Shown here: in pieces, positions 17,978 through 27,614 of the stretch
How positions within the stretch are numbered: the first letter of the stretch is position 1
Layout of the letters: each line of letters starts with the position of its first letter
NCBI RefSeq assembly: GCF_900240265.1
Contig: NZ_LT964739.1
Location: forward strand, 1,269,390 to 1,333,389
Source: Galactobacillus timonensis
Lineage (GTDB): Bacteria > Bacillota_I > Bacilli_A > Erysipelotrichales > Erysipelotrichaceae
Length of the DNA stretch: 64,000 nt
Reading direction: 5' to 3'
The notes under the pieces: generated by a model
Database searches by the model: none
What the model was told of the DNA's origin: nothing
What the model saw: only the letters and a program-made list of their open reading frames with translations
Translations under genes and position numbers: made by a program

Positions 17978-19329
17978 GCAGAGAAATGAAGAATAGCGGT
18001 GTTCCATGGATAGGAGATATACCGAATTATTGGAGTGCAGTCAGAATAAAAGACCTTGCCGATAACTCAAAAAATGATTCATTTACAGATGGTGATTGGA
18101 TTGAATCTCAATATATAACAGACAACGGTATTAGATATTACACAAGCGGAAATGTTGGTGACGGAGCATTTAAGCCACAAGGAAATGGTTACATATCCGA
18201 AGAAACATTTGCGGCCTTAAAGTGTAAGTATGCTTATCCTGGCGATCTTGTAATTGCTCGTCTTAATGCGCCATTTGGACGTTCCTGCATTTTACCTTCT
18301 GAATCCGATAAATATGTGCTTGCCGTAGATATTGCTATTCTCCGGACAGCATATTGCAAAGAATATCTCAACTACGCCATGCAGTGTCAAAGGTATCATC
18401 ACGCTGTTGAAGAGCAGGCAAGCGGCACCGCTATGCAGAGGATCAGTCGTTCAAACCTCGGAAAGATTAAACTTCCAATACCGCCTATGGCGGAGCAGAA
18501 ATCAATAGTACATTATCTTGACTCTCATTGCTCTACCATTGATTCTGCTATTTCCAAGCATCAGCAGATCATTGAGAAGCTGGAAGAATACCGCAAGGCT
18601 GTCATCACACAGGCTGTAACAAAGGGACTGAATCTGAATGTTGAAATGAAAGATAGCGGAAACATGATCATTGGCACTATACCGTCATCATGGCAATGCC
18701 CTCCGTTAAAAATGTTACTAAGCGACAATGAAAACAATATGCGTGTTGGACCATTTGGCTCATCATTGCCAAGCAGAATATTTCAAGATGATGGCCCATG
18801 GGTTTATAACCAGCGTTGCGTTCTGGATAATAACTTTGAAGCAACAGATGTCCATATTCCTGAATGGAAATTCGAGGAAATGAAAAGCTTTGCAGTATAT
18901 CCAGGAGATATGCTCATTACAACAAGAGGAACAATTGGAAAGGTCGCAATAGTTCCACATGATGCAAAAAAAGGCATTCTGCATCCTTGCCTTATCAGAT
19001 TTCGGCTGGACAACGCAAAGATTCTCAACGAATACGTTCAATATGTCTTTAATGGAACGGATATTGTGATGAACCAGATTAAGCAAGCCAGTGGCTCTAC
19101 AACTATTGAGGCATTGTATTCTGGCCCTCTGAGAAGCATTAAACTACCGAACCCGTCAGTTGAAGAGCAGCATTACATCGTTTCTTGGCTGAATATCAAA
19201 TGCAAAAAAATCGCAAAAACGATAGAAGCACACAACCAGCTTATTTCCAAGCTGCAGGAATACAGGCAGTCCCTTATCTACAATGCAGTTATAGGCAAGA
19301 TTGACTGCACTACGGAGGCGAGCGCATGA
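17974..19329 (+). CDS. hsdS: Type I restriction-modification system, specificity subunit
   Basis: DNA-recognition subunit, 451 residues, with two target recognition domains. TRD1 begins VPWIGDIPNYW and TRD2 begins MIIGTIPSSWQCPP. The central conserved helix (QQIIEKLEEYRKAVITQAVTKG) and the terminal one (LISKLQEYRQSLIYNAVIGKID) are the spacer repeats that set TRD distance. The base composition of both TRDs is more AT-rich than hsdM and hsdR, as expected for exchanged recognition domains. The recognition sequence cannot be predicted. The stop overlaps the start of the 54-codon gene. Confidence 0.95.
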   Translation: MSREMKNSGVPWIGDIPNYWSAVRIKDLADNSKNDSFTDGDWIESQYITDNGIRYYTSGNVGDGAFKPQGNGYISEETFAALKCKYAYPGDLVIARLNAPFGRSCILPSESDKYVLAVDIAILRTAYCKEYLNYAMQCQRYHHAVEEQASGTAMQRISRSNLGKIKLPIPPMAEQKSIVHYLDSHCSTIDSAISKHQQIIEKLEEYRKAVITQAVTKGLNLNVEMKDSGNMIIGTIPSSWQCPPLKMLLSDNENNMRVGPFGSSLPSRIFQDDGPWVYNQRCVLDNNFEATDVHIPEWKFEEMKSFAVYPGDMLITTRGTIGKVAIVPHDAKKGILHPCLIRFRLDNAKILNEYVQYVFNGTDIVMNQIKQASGSTTIEALYSGPLRSIKLPNPSVEEQHYIVSWLNIKCKKIAKTIEAHNQLISKLQEYRQSLIYNAVIGKIDCTTEASA

Positions 19330-19490
19330 GCAGGAATAATGGCATATCGGGATATACACATACACAGGCGCAGATAGACAACTATGCCAACCAGAATAAC
19401 CCGAATAACAGCGCATATCAGGCAAATAATGATAACCATGCGAATCAGTGCAATCCGAATAATTCGGAATATGCAGGTCATGGGAAGTAA
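19326..19490 (+). CDS. 54-residue Asn-rich peptide within the hsd operon
   Basis: ATG 19326 overlaps the hsdS stop (ATGA) and the frame ends at TAA 19488-19490, twelve bases before hsdR. The product starts MSRNNGISGYTHTQAQ and has two imperfect repeats: IDNYANQNNPNNSAYQA, then NDNHANQCNPNNSEYAG. The internal duplication (DN-ANQ-NPNN--Y), the tight translational coupling and the position between hsdS and hsdR all argue that it is a real gene. I know similar short DNxANQxNPNN proteins from gut Firmicutes but no proven function. It may modulate the R-M complex. Confidence 0.7.
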   Translation: MSRNNGISGYTHTQAQIDNYANQNNPNNSAYQANNDNHANQCNPNNSEYAGHGK

Positions 19491-19501
19491 GAGGTACAGA
19501 T

Positions 19502-22500
19502 ATGGACGATACATTACATCTTGAAACAGAGTTTGAACAGTACATCACCCGCAAGCTGAAAGGACTCAGCGACAGTGGCGAATGGATGGTCAGCGACAAT
19601 GATGCTGGCTATGACCGTGAGCATGCCCTCTACTTCCCCGATTTCGTGGAGTTCCAGCGCAGGCTCGACCCGGACAAGCTGGCAAAGATGCAGGAACGGC
19701 TCGGTTCTACCTTTGAACTGAACGTTGTAAAACGGCTGGTTGCCTCCCTGGAAGCCAATGGAACGGTTCAGACGCTCCGCAAGGGCTTTCCGTATGCCGG
19801 ATTCCAGACGATTACCTGCTGTGCTGAATGCCCCGACAACCCGCTGATTCGCGGCGCAGATGAGGCTTACAAGGCCAATATCCTGCGTGTCATGCGTCAG
19901 GTACATTACCAGACTGCCGGAGAGAAGTCCCTGGATCTCGTGTTCTTCATCAACGGTATTCCTGTGGCTACGGCTGAAATCAAGACTGAAATGACACAGA
20001 CCGTCCGCGATGCCGTTGAAGAATACCAGAACGAACGCAAGCCGATTGAGCCCAAGACTGGCAGGAAGAACTATCTGCTCATGTTCAAGCGCGGTGCAGT
20101 CGTTCATTTTGCTATTTCCGAGAATGAAATCTGGATGTGCACCAACCTTGAAGGCAGAAAGCCGAAGTTCCTGCCGTTCAACCGTGGTACGGAAGACGGC
20201 CACGCAGGCAATCCGCCGATGAAGGCTGGAGACAAGGACTACCCGACAGGCTACTTCTGGAATGACATCTGCCAGCGTGACCACTGGCTCAGAATCTTCC
20301 TGCACTATATCTTTGTCAGAACAGACAAGAAGGAAGACGCTACAGGCAGGCTCAAGGATGTCACCACACAGTATTTCCCCCGTTTCCATCAGTGGGACTG
20401 TGTAACGAAGATCATCGCAGACGTGAAGGACAAGGGTGTTGGCAAGTCCTACCTTGTGGAGCACAGCGCAGGTTCCGGCAAGACCAATACGATTTCGTGG
20501 CTGGCAGACCAGCTGATCCGCCTCAGACAGCCGAATGGGGACAAGACGTTTGACTCCGTGGTCATCATTTCTGACAGAAACAGCCTGGACACCAACATCA
20601 AGGGAACTATCGGTCAGGTTGAGAAGACCACCGGAATTGTTGAAATGATCGGCGGTACAGCGGATAAGCGTACCAACGGTGCCAAGAACAAGGCTCTGGT
20701 GCAGGCATTGCATGACAAGCGGGAGATCATCGTAGTTACGCTGCAGACCTTTCCTTATGCCTTTGAAGCGATTGCCAATGACAAGGAACTGATCGGCTCC
20801 CACTATGCCGTCATCATTGATGAGGCGCACTCTTCACAGACAGGCATCGACGCTGCCAAGTTGAAAGGCGCACTGAAGCTGGCACATGATGAGAAGAAGC
20901 TCGAAGGCGATGAGAACGGTGAAATCACCGATGAAGAGATCATCAATGCCTATATTAAGCAGGAACAGGCAGGGCGTGCAAACCCTGAGAATGTGTCATT
21001 CTTTGCCTTCACTGCTACGCCAAAGGCTGAAACAATGACGCTGTTCGGCACGCCAAGCGACAGGATTGACGAGAAGACAGGCGAACCTGTACCTGTATCC
21101 TTTCACAAGTATCCGATGCGCCAGGCCATTGAGGAAGGCTATATTCTGGACGTTCTAGAAGGATACATGCCTTACAAGACAGCATATCAGATCAGCCAGA
21201 CCAATAAGGCTGAAGACCACAAGCTCTATGATTCCCGCAAGGCCAAGAAGACCATCGCACAGTGGATGTCTCTGCATCCTACCAACGTGAAGCAGAAGGC
21301 AAAGTTCATTGTGGATCACTTCGTGAAGAACGTAGCCCCGCTGCTTGACGGCGATGCCAAAGCCATGGTTGTCACGGATTCAAGAGCCGCTGTTGTCCGC
21401 TACAAATACGCCATTTCCGCATACCTTGACGCTCACCCTGAATACAATCAGAACCGTGTTCTGAGCAATCTGCGCTTCAAGGTGCTTGGTGAGCCATTGG
21501 TTGCCTTCTCCGGCAAGCTGAACGGTGAAAAGGCAGTTCATCCCGATGACGGTGAGTTCGAGACGGATGCGGACTATCTGCAGAATCCGTTTGCCATGAT
21601 CAAGAAGGATTACGACTACACCGAAGACAACATGAACAACATTGATGTCTCCATTGAGAGTGCCTTCAATGAGAAGATGTACCGCATGCTTATCGTGGCA
21701 AACAAGTACCAGACAGGCTTTGACCAGCCGAAGCTGTGCGCCATGTATGTTGATAAGCCTATGCAGAACGATATTGAAATTGTACAGACGTATTCCAGGC
21801 TCAACAGGACGCATTCCGGCAAGGATAAGGTATTTATCGTCGATTTCGTAAATGACCCTGAAACCGTAATCAATGCGTTCAGGAAGTACGATACAGGCGC
21901 ACAGATGGAGTCTGCACAGAACAAGGATATCGTGTATGAGATCAAGTCCAACCTTGATGATTCCAGCATCTATTCCACCATGGAATACACAACCTACAAG
22001 AACGTCCGCTATCAGAGCATTCTGAGCATGGGCGATGCCTCAAAGGATGATGAGAACCGCAAGAAGCTGTATGCCTGCCTTTCCGCTCCGGCAGAAAGAT
22101 GGTCAGACCTCTACAAGGCACAGAGAAATGCCGTCATCACATGGCATGAAACATATCTGAAGGCCAAGGAAGCAGGCAACACAGACATGATGAAGCGTGC
22201 GGAAGACAAGATCGACGAAGCACAGAAGCAGATTGACGTTCTCTCTACCTTCCGCAAGAACCTCAGAAAGTACTGCAAGGCATATACCTACATCAGCCAG
22301 ATTGTGGATCTCGATGACCCGGAGCTGGAAATCTTCTACGGCTTCTGCACACTGCTGAGCCACAGGATCAACGGCGATGATGGTTCTGAGGTGGATATCA
22401 ACAGTCTTGTCATGTCCGACTACCGCATCAACAAGCTGGATGTACCGGATGACCCGGACGATCATCACACTCTGAGACCGATGACCGCCGGGCACATGAC

Positions 22501-22888
22501 AAGCGGCGGCAAGCAGGAAGAGCTGGATGACATCATCCGTCAGATCAACCTCATCTGGGGCGAGGATACACCTGCCGAGGAAGGCGCTGAAGTCCTCAAC
22601 GCCATCGCAGACAAGGTGTCTGCCGACGAAGTATCCCGCACACAGATCCGCAACAGCAGCAATTCCAAGGATGCCATCATCCAGGATGGAAGGCTGGCAC
22701 GCATTGTTACAATGGCAGCCATGCAGTTAAAGGGCGAGGAATTCACGGCTATGGTCAATAAGATTCTGAATGACCCGCAGTCCTTCAATGCCCTTCTGCC
22801 TATCATTTACGATCTCGTGAATAACAAGCAGCGTTTCGATGTTGAAGCTGTCCAGAAGGCTGACAGAGACAGCAGGAAGAAGAAGTAA
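19502..22888 (+). CDS. hsdR: Type I restriction-modification system, endonuclease/translocase subunit
   Basis: ATP-driven DNA translocase and nuclease of the type I complex, 1128 residues. The N-terminal PD-(D/E)xK nuclease domain has D in LDLVFFING and E159-x-K161 in AEIKTE. The SF2 motor follows: Walker A GSGKT (about 324-328), DEAH at 440-443, FTATP after it, and the motif VI-like block QTYSRLNRTHSGK. The C-terminal helical domain binds HsdM. Last R-M gene of the operon; the transposase gene follows after 26 bp. Confidence 0.95.
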   Translation: MDDTLHLETEFEQYITRKLKGLSDSGEWMVSDNDAGYDREHALYFPDFVEFQRRLDPDKLAKMQERLGSTFELNVVKRLVASLEANGTVQTLRKGFPYAGFQTITCCAECPDNPLIRGADEAYKANILRVMRQVHYQTAGEKSLDLVFFINGIPVATAEIKTEMTQTVRDAVEEYQNERKPIEPKTGRKNYLLMFKRGAVVHFAISENEIWMCTNLEGRKPKFLPFNRGTEDGHAGNPPMKAGDKDYPTGYFWNDICQRDHWLRIFLHYIFVRTDKKEDATGRLKDVTTQYFPRFHQWDCVTKIIADVKDKGVGKSYLVEHSAGSGKTNTISWLADQLIRLRQPNGDKTFDSVVIISDRNSLDTNIKGTIGQVEKTTGIVEMIGGTADKRTNGAKNKALVQALHDKREIIVVTLQTFPYAFEAIANDKELIGSHYAVIIDEAHSSQTGIDAAKLKGALKLAHDEKKLEGDENGEITDEEIINAYIKQEQAGRANPENVSFFAFTATPKAETMTLFGTPSDRIDEKTGEPVPVSFHKYPMRQAIEEGYILDVLEGYMPYKTAYQISQTNKAEDHKLYDSRKAKKTIAQWMSLHPTNVKQKAKFIVDHFVKNVAPLLDGDAKAMVVTDSRAAVVRYKYAISAYLDAHPEYNQNRVLSNLRFKVLGEPLVAFSGKLNGEKAVHPDDGEFETDADYLQNPFAMIKKDYDYTEDNMNNIDVSIESAFNEKMYRMLIVANKYQTGFDQPKLCAMYVDKPMQNDIEIVQTYSRLNRTHSGKDKVFIVDFVNDPETVINAFRKYDTGAQMESAQNKDIVYEIKSNLDDSSIYSTMEYTTYKNVRYQSILSMGDASKDDENRKKLYACLSAPAERWSDLYKAQRNAVITWHETYLKAKEAGNTDMMKRAEDKIDEAQKQIDVLSTFRKNLRKYCKAYTYISQIVDLDDPELEIFYGFCTLLSHRINGDDGSEVDINSLVMSDYRINKLDVPDDPDDHHTLRPMTAGHMTSGGKQEELDDIIRQINLIWGEDTPAEEGAEVLNAIADKVSADEVSRTQIRNSSNSKDAIIQDGRLARIVTMAAMQLKGEEFTAMVNKILNDPQSFNALLPIIYDLVNNKQRFDVEAVQKADRDSRKKK

Positions 22889-22914
22889 CCGACAGCCGGG
22901 AAGGAGGTTTGCGG

Positions 22915-24471
22915 ATGCCAAGGAAACCAAAAGGCAGCGGTGAAATCACTGTCACTGACCCGGAATTAGTCAAAGAGCTGTTCGGCGTTTATCCGGCAAA
23001 TGCTCGGTTTATTCATGAAGCCCATGAAACCGGAACTCGCACGATAAACGGGGTGGAAACAACGGTTGAGCAGACAATCCGGGAATTTGAGCTGGCATAT
23101 GCCGGAGAAGTACCGGATATCTGCCCGAAATGCGGAGCGAAGATGTCTAAGCACGACAACCGGACTGTTACGGTCAGTGATACACCGAATGGCGGAAAAC
23201 CAACACGGCTATATGTGACAGTGCCCCGGAAGCGCTGCAGCAATCCTGACTGCCGGTACATCTGGAAGGCGGAAATGGAAGGTATTGATGGCAAACGGAA
23301 GATCACGACACGGGCAGAATGCTCAATTGTAGAACAGTGCGTTCGGAACACTTTTGAAGAAGTCGGACGCAACTACCCGATGACAAGCGTATCAATACTG
23401 AATATCTTTTCGGACTTCATAGGCAGCCACGGGGAGATCATGCAGTTCCGTATGCCGGAATACCTGGGCATTGATGAAATCAAGGTCAATGGCAGGTTCA
23501 TCACCGTCATGACCAACCTTGAGAAACACACCATGTACGACCTGCTGGAAAAACGCACACAGGACTTCCTGGAAGATCATTTCGCATCACTGCCGTTATC
23601 AGAGCGTGAGAAAGTCCGGTGGGTGTGCAGCGACATGTACAGGCCGTTCAAGAAACCGATTGGTGCATATCTGCCGAACGCAAAATGGGCGATTGACCAC
23701 TTCCATGTGGTGATGAAGGCCAACCTTGCCGTGGATGAGATACGGAAGAATATTCAGTCAAAGTATCCTGGCAAGACTGGGCCGAAGTTCAAGCATGGCC
23801 CTGCATATACGCTCAGAAAGCGTCTGAAAGACCTTGACGCAGATGAGGCAGACGCAATCAGGTGGATGAGAGATGACCCAGACCTGAGCCCATTGGCAAC
23901 CGCTTATGACATCAAGGAAGACTTCTTTAACATCTACGATGAGAACCAGGCTTCCAAGGAGAATGCAGAACAGGCGTTTGCGGACTGGGAGGCAAATCTG
24001 CCGCCTGCACCGGAAGATGAGCATGAAGAAGACATTTATGCCCCGTTCCGTGAGCTTGCGGCAACCGTGCATAACTTCTACGAGCCGATATTTGCCATAT
24101 GGGACTGCGACATTGCCATATCCAACGGCTATACCGAGTGCAGCAACCGTTTGACAAGAGAAACACACCTCAGAGGGCGGGGATATTCATTTGATACGCT
24201 GCGTGCCAAGGTTCTGCTCCGCAATGTCAATATTGAGAAGGCAATCAGGGAAGGCTCTGCCGATTATGATGGTCCTGTGCTTACTGAGAACAACATGTCC
24301 AGCCTGCAGTATTACGAGCAGACGGCCAACGACGGGTATGACCTCACAGCCCAGGCTTATTCAGCCGATGGGCATACGTTCGATAGTGAAACAGGCGAAC
24401 TGCTCGATGACAGCACTGAGCAGACAGACAGCAATAACCTTAATATAACGGATGACAAGGAATCGTTCTGA
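22915..24471 (+). CDS. ISL3 family transposase (co-oriented with hsdR)
   Basis: A 518-residue DDE transposase of the ISL3/IS204/IS1001 group. Its N-terminal zinc-ribbon has CPKCGAKM and CSNPDC. Candidate catalytic residues are D187 in LGIDEIK, D240 in CSDMYRPF and E408 in YTECSNRL. The HLRGRGYSFDTLRAK block is typical of the family. The start has a perfect AAGGAGG seven bases upstream, only 26 bp after hsdR, with no inverted repeat or promoter in between. The transposase therefore seems to be transcribed with the R-M genes. The IS ends cannot be seen in their usual place. Confidence 0.88.
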   Translation: MPRKPKGSGEITVTDPELVKELFGVYPANARFIHEAHETGTRTINGVETTVEQTIREFELAYAGEVPDICPKCGAKMSKHDNRTVTVSDTPNGGKPTRLYVTVPRKRCSNPDCRYIWKAEMEGIDGKRKITTRAECSIVEQCVRNTFEEVGRNYPMTSVSILNIFSDFIGSHGEIMQFRMPEYLGIDEIKVNGRFITVMTNLEKHTMYDLLEKRTQDFLEDHFASLPLSEREKVRWVCSDMYRPFKKPIGAYLPNAKWAIDHFHVVMKANLAVDEIRKNIQSKYPGKTGPKFKHGPAYTLRKRLKDLDADEADAIRWMRDDPDLSPLATAYDIKEDFFNIYDENQASKENAEQAFADWEANLPPAPEDEHEEDIYAPFRELAATVHNFYEPIFAIWDCDIAISNGYTECSNRLTRETHLRGRGYSFDTLRAKVLLRNVNIEKAIREGSADYDGPVLTENNMSSLQYYEQTANDGYDLTAQAYSADGHTFDSETGELLDDSTEQTDSNNLNITDDKESF

Positions 24472-24489
24472 ACAGGAACGGTTCTTTTC

Positions 24490-25398
24490 TTATCTTAAAT
24501 AAGTGGTGGAAATGTGTTCATGACCAAGTAACTGCTGAATATGAGTAAGTGGAACCCCTGAAAGATATAAATCCATAGCACGTGTTTTCCTTAACATATG
24601 GCAATGGGAATCCTCAGGCATATTATTTCCTTTCATTGCACACTCAGCCGCATATTTTTTAATGAGTTTTTCTAAAGTATCTGATGATAATGCGTGTTTC
24701 TGTCCGTGTAATCTGGAATAAAACAACGGACTTTCAGATTTCATATCCGAATTATGGAACTCCTTAAGGTATCGTCTAAGATGGAGAACTGTTTTCTCCA
24801 TAAGCGGAATATTACGATATTTGCGTCCTTTCCCCAACAATGTCACATAAGGGACTTTCGCATCAAGATGAAGATCACATAGTCTTACATGTAGAACCTC
24901 CGCCACCCTGGCTGCTGTGTCATACATGAAAATAAAAATCATTTTATTGCGACGCCCCGTTCTGCTATTTTGAGGAGGCGCATTCAATAGTGCTTTTGTT
25001 TCTTCTGGCTCGAAATATTCTATGGGTTTGTTCTCTACTGTTACTCCAACGATTTTACATGCGTCTGTATAAATTGGCATAATCCACAGATAATTCTGAG
25101 ATGCATATTCCAATAAGGATCGTATCGCTGTCATGCGAAGATTACATGTCTTTGGAGCTAATTTGCGCTCTTTAATCATCCATGCTTGATAGCCCGTCAG
25201 TGTCTCTTTGTCAAAATGATTGAAAGTGATTGCATTGCGTTTGATATTGATTTCGTTTTCAAGATAATCAATAAAACAGTTCAAACAATTGCGATAGCTC
25301 TCAACCGTATTCATGCTTACTTGCCGAATTTCTTTTAAATGATGATCCAAATAGGTACGTGCTGTATTCCAGAATATTGCGGTCTCTTTTTTACTCAT
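24490..25398 (-). CDS. Tyrosine recombinase of the RIT trio, third gene, C-terminally truncated
   Basis: A 302-residue phage-integrase-fold recombinase. The N-terminal SAM-like core-binding domain spans about 1-105. Catalytic Arg is in TAARVAEVL, Lys in LGKGRKYRNIPL and His/Arg in CHMLRKTRA. The second His is in LLGHEHISTT. The protein stops three residues later (YLR), so the normal STTxxY nucleophile position and about 20 further residues are missing. The cut coincides with the right 23-bp repeat. It overlaps the middle recombinase by eight bases. Probably non-functional for strand cleavage. Confidence 0.8.
   Translation of the reverse strand: MSKKETAIFWNTARTYLDHHLKEIRQVSMNTVESYRNCLNCFIDYLENEINIKRNAITFNHFDKETLTGYQAWMIKERKLAPKTCNLRMTAIRSLLEYASQNYLWIMPIYTDACKIVGVTVENKPIEYFEPEETKALLNAPPQNSRTGRRNKMIFIFMYDTAARVAEVLHVRLCDLHLDAKVPYVTLLGKGRKYRNIPLMEKTVLHLRRYLKEFHNSDMKSESPLFYSRLHGQKHALSSDTLEKLIKKYAAECAMKGNNMPEDSHCHMLRKTRAMDLYLSGVPLTHIQQLLGHEHISTTYLR
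24491..24513 (+). repeat. 23-bp direct repeat, right copy
   Basis: Matches 15252-15274 with one mismatch and in the same orientation. On the minus strand it encodes the ISTTYL end of the truncated recombinase gene. The coding end of that gene and the boundary of the R-M/ISL3 unit therefore coincide. Confidence 0.75.
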
Positions 25399-26341
25399 CA
25401 GATACCTCCGGGATACGATCGTTCAAAGACATTGCAAGATCTTGGTAATCATTATAGAAATCCGGAACGAATCTGAAATAATACAAAGTATGTTTGATAC
25501 AGTTATGTCCCATATATCTCATCAGATATGGAAGCATTGCGTTAACATCGACGCCTTCTCTAACCCAGCTATTAATCGTTGCCCACGCAAAGTGATGCCT
25601 GAAATCGTATAAACGTGGATATTTCCCGATCCATTCAGGGAATGCGGTCTTCCACACGATTTGGAAGTGATAAACAATAGCGCTAACCGAATAATGCCGG
25701 TCAATATCACTTGGAAAGAAATACTTTCGGTTTGGAAACATGGCACGTATATGTCGATCATACTGAGTCAGGTAATCAGCTAGTTCATTACTGATAAATA
25801 ATCTGCGGCTGACTGGTCCTTTTGACTGAAGAATATCAATATAGTTTTCCTCCAGATTGACATTTTTCGAAAGAAGTATTCTTCCTTCTTTCGGTCTGAC
25901 ACCACAACAGTATAGAAATCGGAAGAATGCGGGAATTACGAGTTTGCTTGGATATTTTCCGGAGGCGTTATAATAGCTGTCACATTCATTAAAGAAAAGA
26001 GATATTTCTTCTTCTGATAGAAAGTACGGAGGATCCGGATTCAGTTTTGGCATCTGTTTTGCAGGGATAATATACGCATCTTTCAACCCCAGATTATAAA
26101 GATACCGAGAGAATTCTCGCAGAGGTGCCATCGCGTTATGAAGGCCACCTGACTGGCCTTGATAAAGATTCAGAAAAGAATCTGTACTGTCTTTGTCAGG
26201 TACCAAAACATCCGGATAATTTTCTGACATATAGGAGCGGTATTTATTGAGATACCGTTCAGCTGTTTTGTAGTCGTAACCCAGGCTTCGTTTGTAAACA
26301 ATGAAGTCATTAAGCCGCAAATTTAAACTGGTCTCCTTCAT
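25391..26341 (-). CDS. Tyrosine recombinase of the RIT trio, middle gene
   Basis: A 316-residue integrase-fold protein. Arg is in CCGVRPKEGRIL, Lys in LQSKGPVSRRLFI, the H/R block is LYDFRHHFAWAT and the last His is in YMGHNCIKHTLYYF with the candidate tyrosine nearby. It overlaps both neighbours (4 bp upstream, 8 bp downstream), so the trio is translated as a unit. In trio systems such as Tn554 and RIT, all three proteins act together in transposition. Confidence 0.82.
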   Translation of the reverse strand: MKETSLNLRLNDFIVYKRSLGYDYKTAERYLNKYRSYMSENYPDVLVPDKDSTDSFLNLYQGQSGGLHNAMAPLREFSRYLYNLGLKDAYIIPAKQMPKLNPDPPYFLSEEEISLFFNECDSYYNASGKYPSKLVIPAFFRFLYCCGVRPKEGRILLSKNVNLEENYIDILQSKGPVSRRLFISNELADYLTQYDRHIRAMFPNRKYFFPSDIDRHYSVSAIVYHFQIVWKTAFPEWIGKYPRLYDFRHHFAWATINSWVREGVDVNAMLPYLMRYMGHNCIKHTLYYFRFVPDFYNDYQDLAMSLNDRIPEVSDE

Positions 26342-27552
26342 ACTTTATCACCAGCTTTAGGCACCCGCAGTGTTAAAGATGCCATAGTCTTCTGGTCAGT
26401 CGCAATATACACCATTGTAGAATCCGGGTTATTATGACCAAGACCATCTGAAATTACAGGCAAAGGTACGCCTTTACGAACCATTCTTGATGCGGCGTTA
26501 TGTCGAAACATACGGGTTCCTGTAAGACGATTGTTAATTTCAACTCCGGAAGCACATACAACATTTCTGACAATGTGCCAAGTATTGTTCAATTTGATAT
26601 GCGGAGCGTTCTTGGAAAGAAAAAAGTATTTTTCATCGCAAATAGGACGCTCTTTCAAAAGGTAATCAACCATGGCATTGCCGAAAGATGAACGAATCGG
26701 CAAATTTAAAGATCTTCGTGTTTTGGACTGAACAATAGATATAACACTATGTTTCCAGTCAACATCAGAAAGCTTAAGATTACAGATATCACAGCCTCTG
26801 ATTCCCGTTTCAAATGAAAGCAGGCAAATGGCTTTATCACGGAATGAAATATCCGAAGAGATCAAGTGATTTTTAATCAGGTCACATTCTTCATCAGTAT
26901 AAACATCAATGATATCTCGCTTGCGCCGCATTCTTGACGGAATCTCAAGTCTGTATTTTTGAATTTCGGGAAATATTTCATAAAATCGTCTCATCCCGGA
27001 AATTGCAGTCGTCAGGCTTGACGGATCATAATGTTTTTCAAGCATATCTTCGATTGCGTTGATGGTATCACCAGCCTGAATATCCGATAAGTTTTGATAT
27101 CCGAGTGAAGACATGTATTCCAGAAGATATCTCATAGGTGCTCGATTTTTTATCAGCGAAGCTTTACTTAAGCCTAACGACTCTTCATACAAATCATATT
27201 GGTGTAAAACCTCTAACAGTCCCTCGGAGATGTGCTCTTCAATAGGAATACTGTATTTTTTAATCACTGCAGTTCCCGTCGCTAGATATGATTGAATGAA
27301 GCGAATACAGCGATTGTTTTCGAGATATCTTTCATGTCTATATTCACCGGTTCTTGAGTTTTTATCATCAGCCAAAAAATGATCGATAAGTTCTTGTGTA
27401 AGATGTGTAGTTTCAAGTTGATCTGCAAGTCTTAAGAGTCTATTGCAGGTATAGCGAAAATTTTTGATATATGAATCTGGATGTCCGTTCTCATGTTGGC
27501 ATTTAATAACTCCATCAATAGCCTCCTGCAGAGTAATACTGTTATCATGCAT
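26338..27552 (-). CDS. Tyrosine recombinase of the RIT trio, first gene
   Basis: A 404-residue recombinase with complete catalytic set: Arg in ETGIRGCDICNL, Lys in QSKTRRSLNLPI, HxxxR in FRHNAASRMVRKG, His in GLGHNNPDS and Tyr in TMVYIAT. ATG 27552 is preferred to the open frame at 27594 because AGGAGG lies just upstream on the minus strand. First gene of the trio, transcribed away from the repeat cluster at 27615-27722. Confidence 0.85.
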   Translation of the reverse strand: MHDNSITLQEAIDGVIKCQHENGHPDSYIKNFRYTCNRLLRLADQLETTHLTQELIDHFLADDKNSRTGEYRHERYLENNRCIRFIQSYLATGTAVIKKYSIPIEEHISEGLLEVLHQYDLYEESLGLSKASLIKNRAPMRYLLEYMSSLGYQNLSDIQAGDTINAIEDMLEKHYDPSSLTTAISGMRRFYEIFPEIQKYRLEIPSRMRRKRDIIDVYTDEECDLIKNHLISSDISFRDKAICLLSFETGIRGCDICNLKLSDVDWKHSVISIVQSKTRRSLNLPIRSSFGNAMVDYLLKERPICDEKYFFLSKNAPHIKLNNTWHIVRNVVCASGVEINNRLTGTRMFRHNAASRMVRKGVPLPVISDGLGHNNPDSTMVYIATDQKTMASLTLRVPKAGDKV

Positions 27553-27614
27553 ATTGCAAAACCTCCTACTACAAGTTTGTAATAGGAATCTCAAATACTA
27601 TAGAGCAAAAAAAA

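Noticed and set aside
19514..20830. 438-codon minus-strand open frame opposite hsdR
   Set aside because: Shadow of hsdR caused by codon bias; the plus frame has all HsdR motifs.
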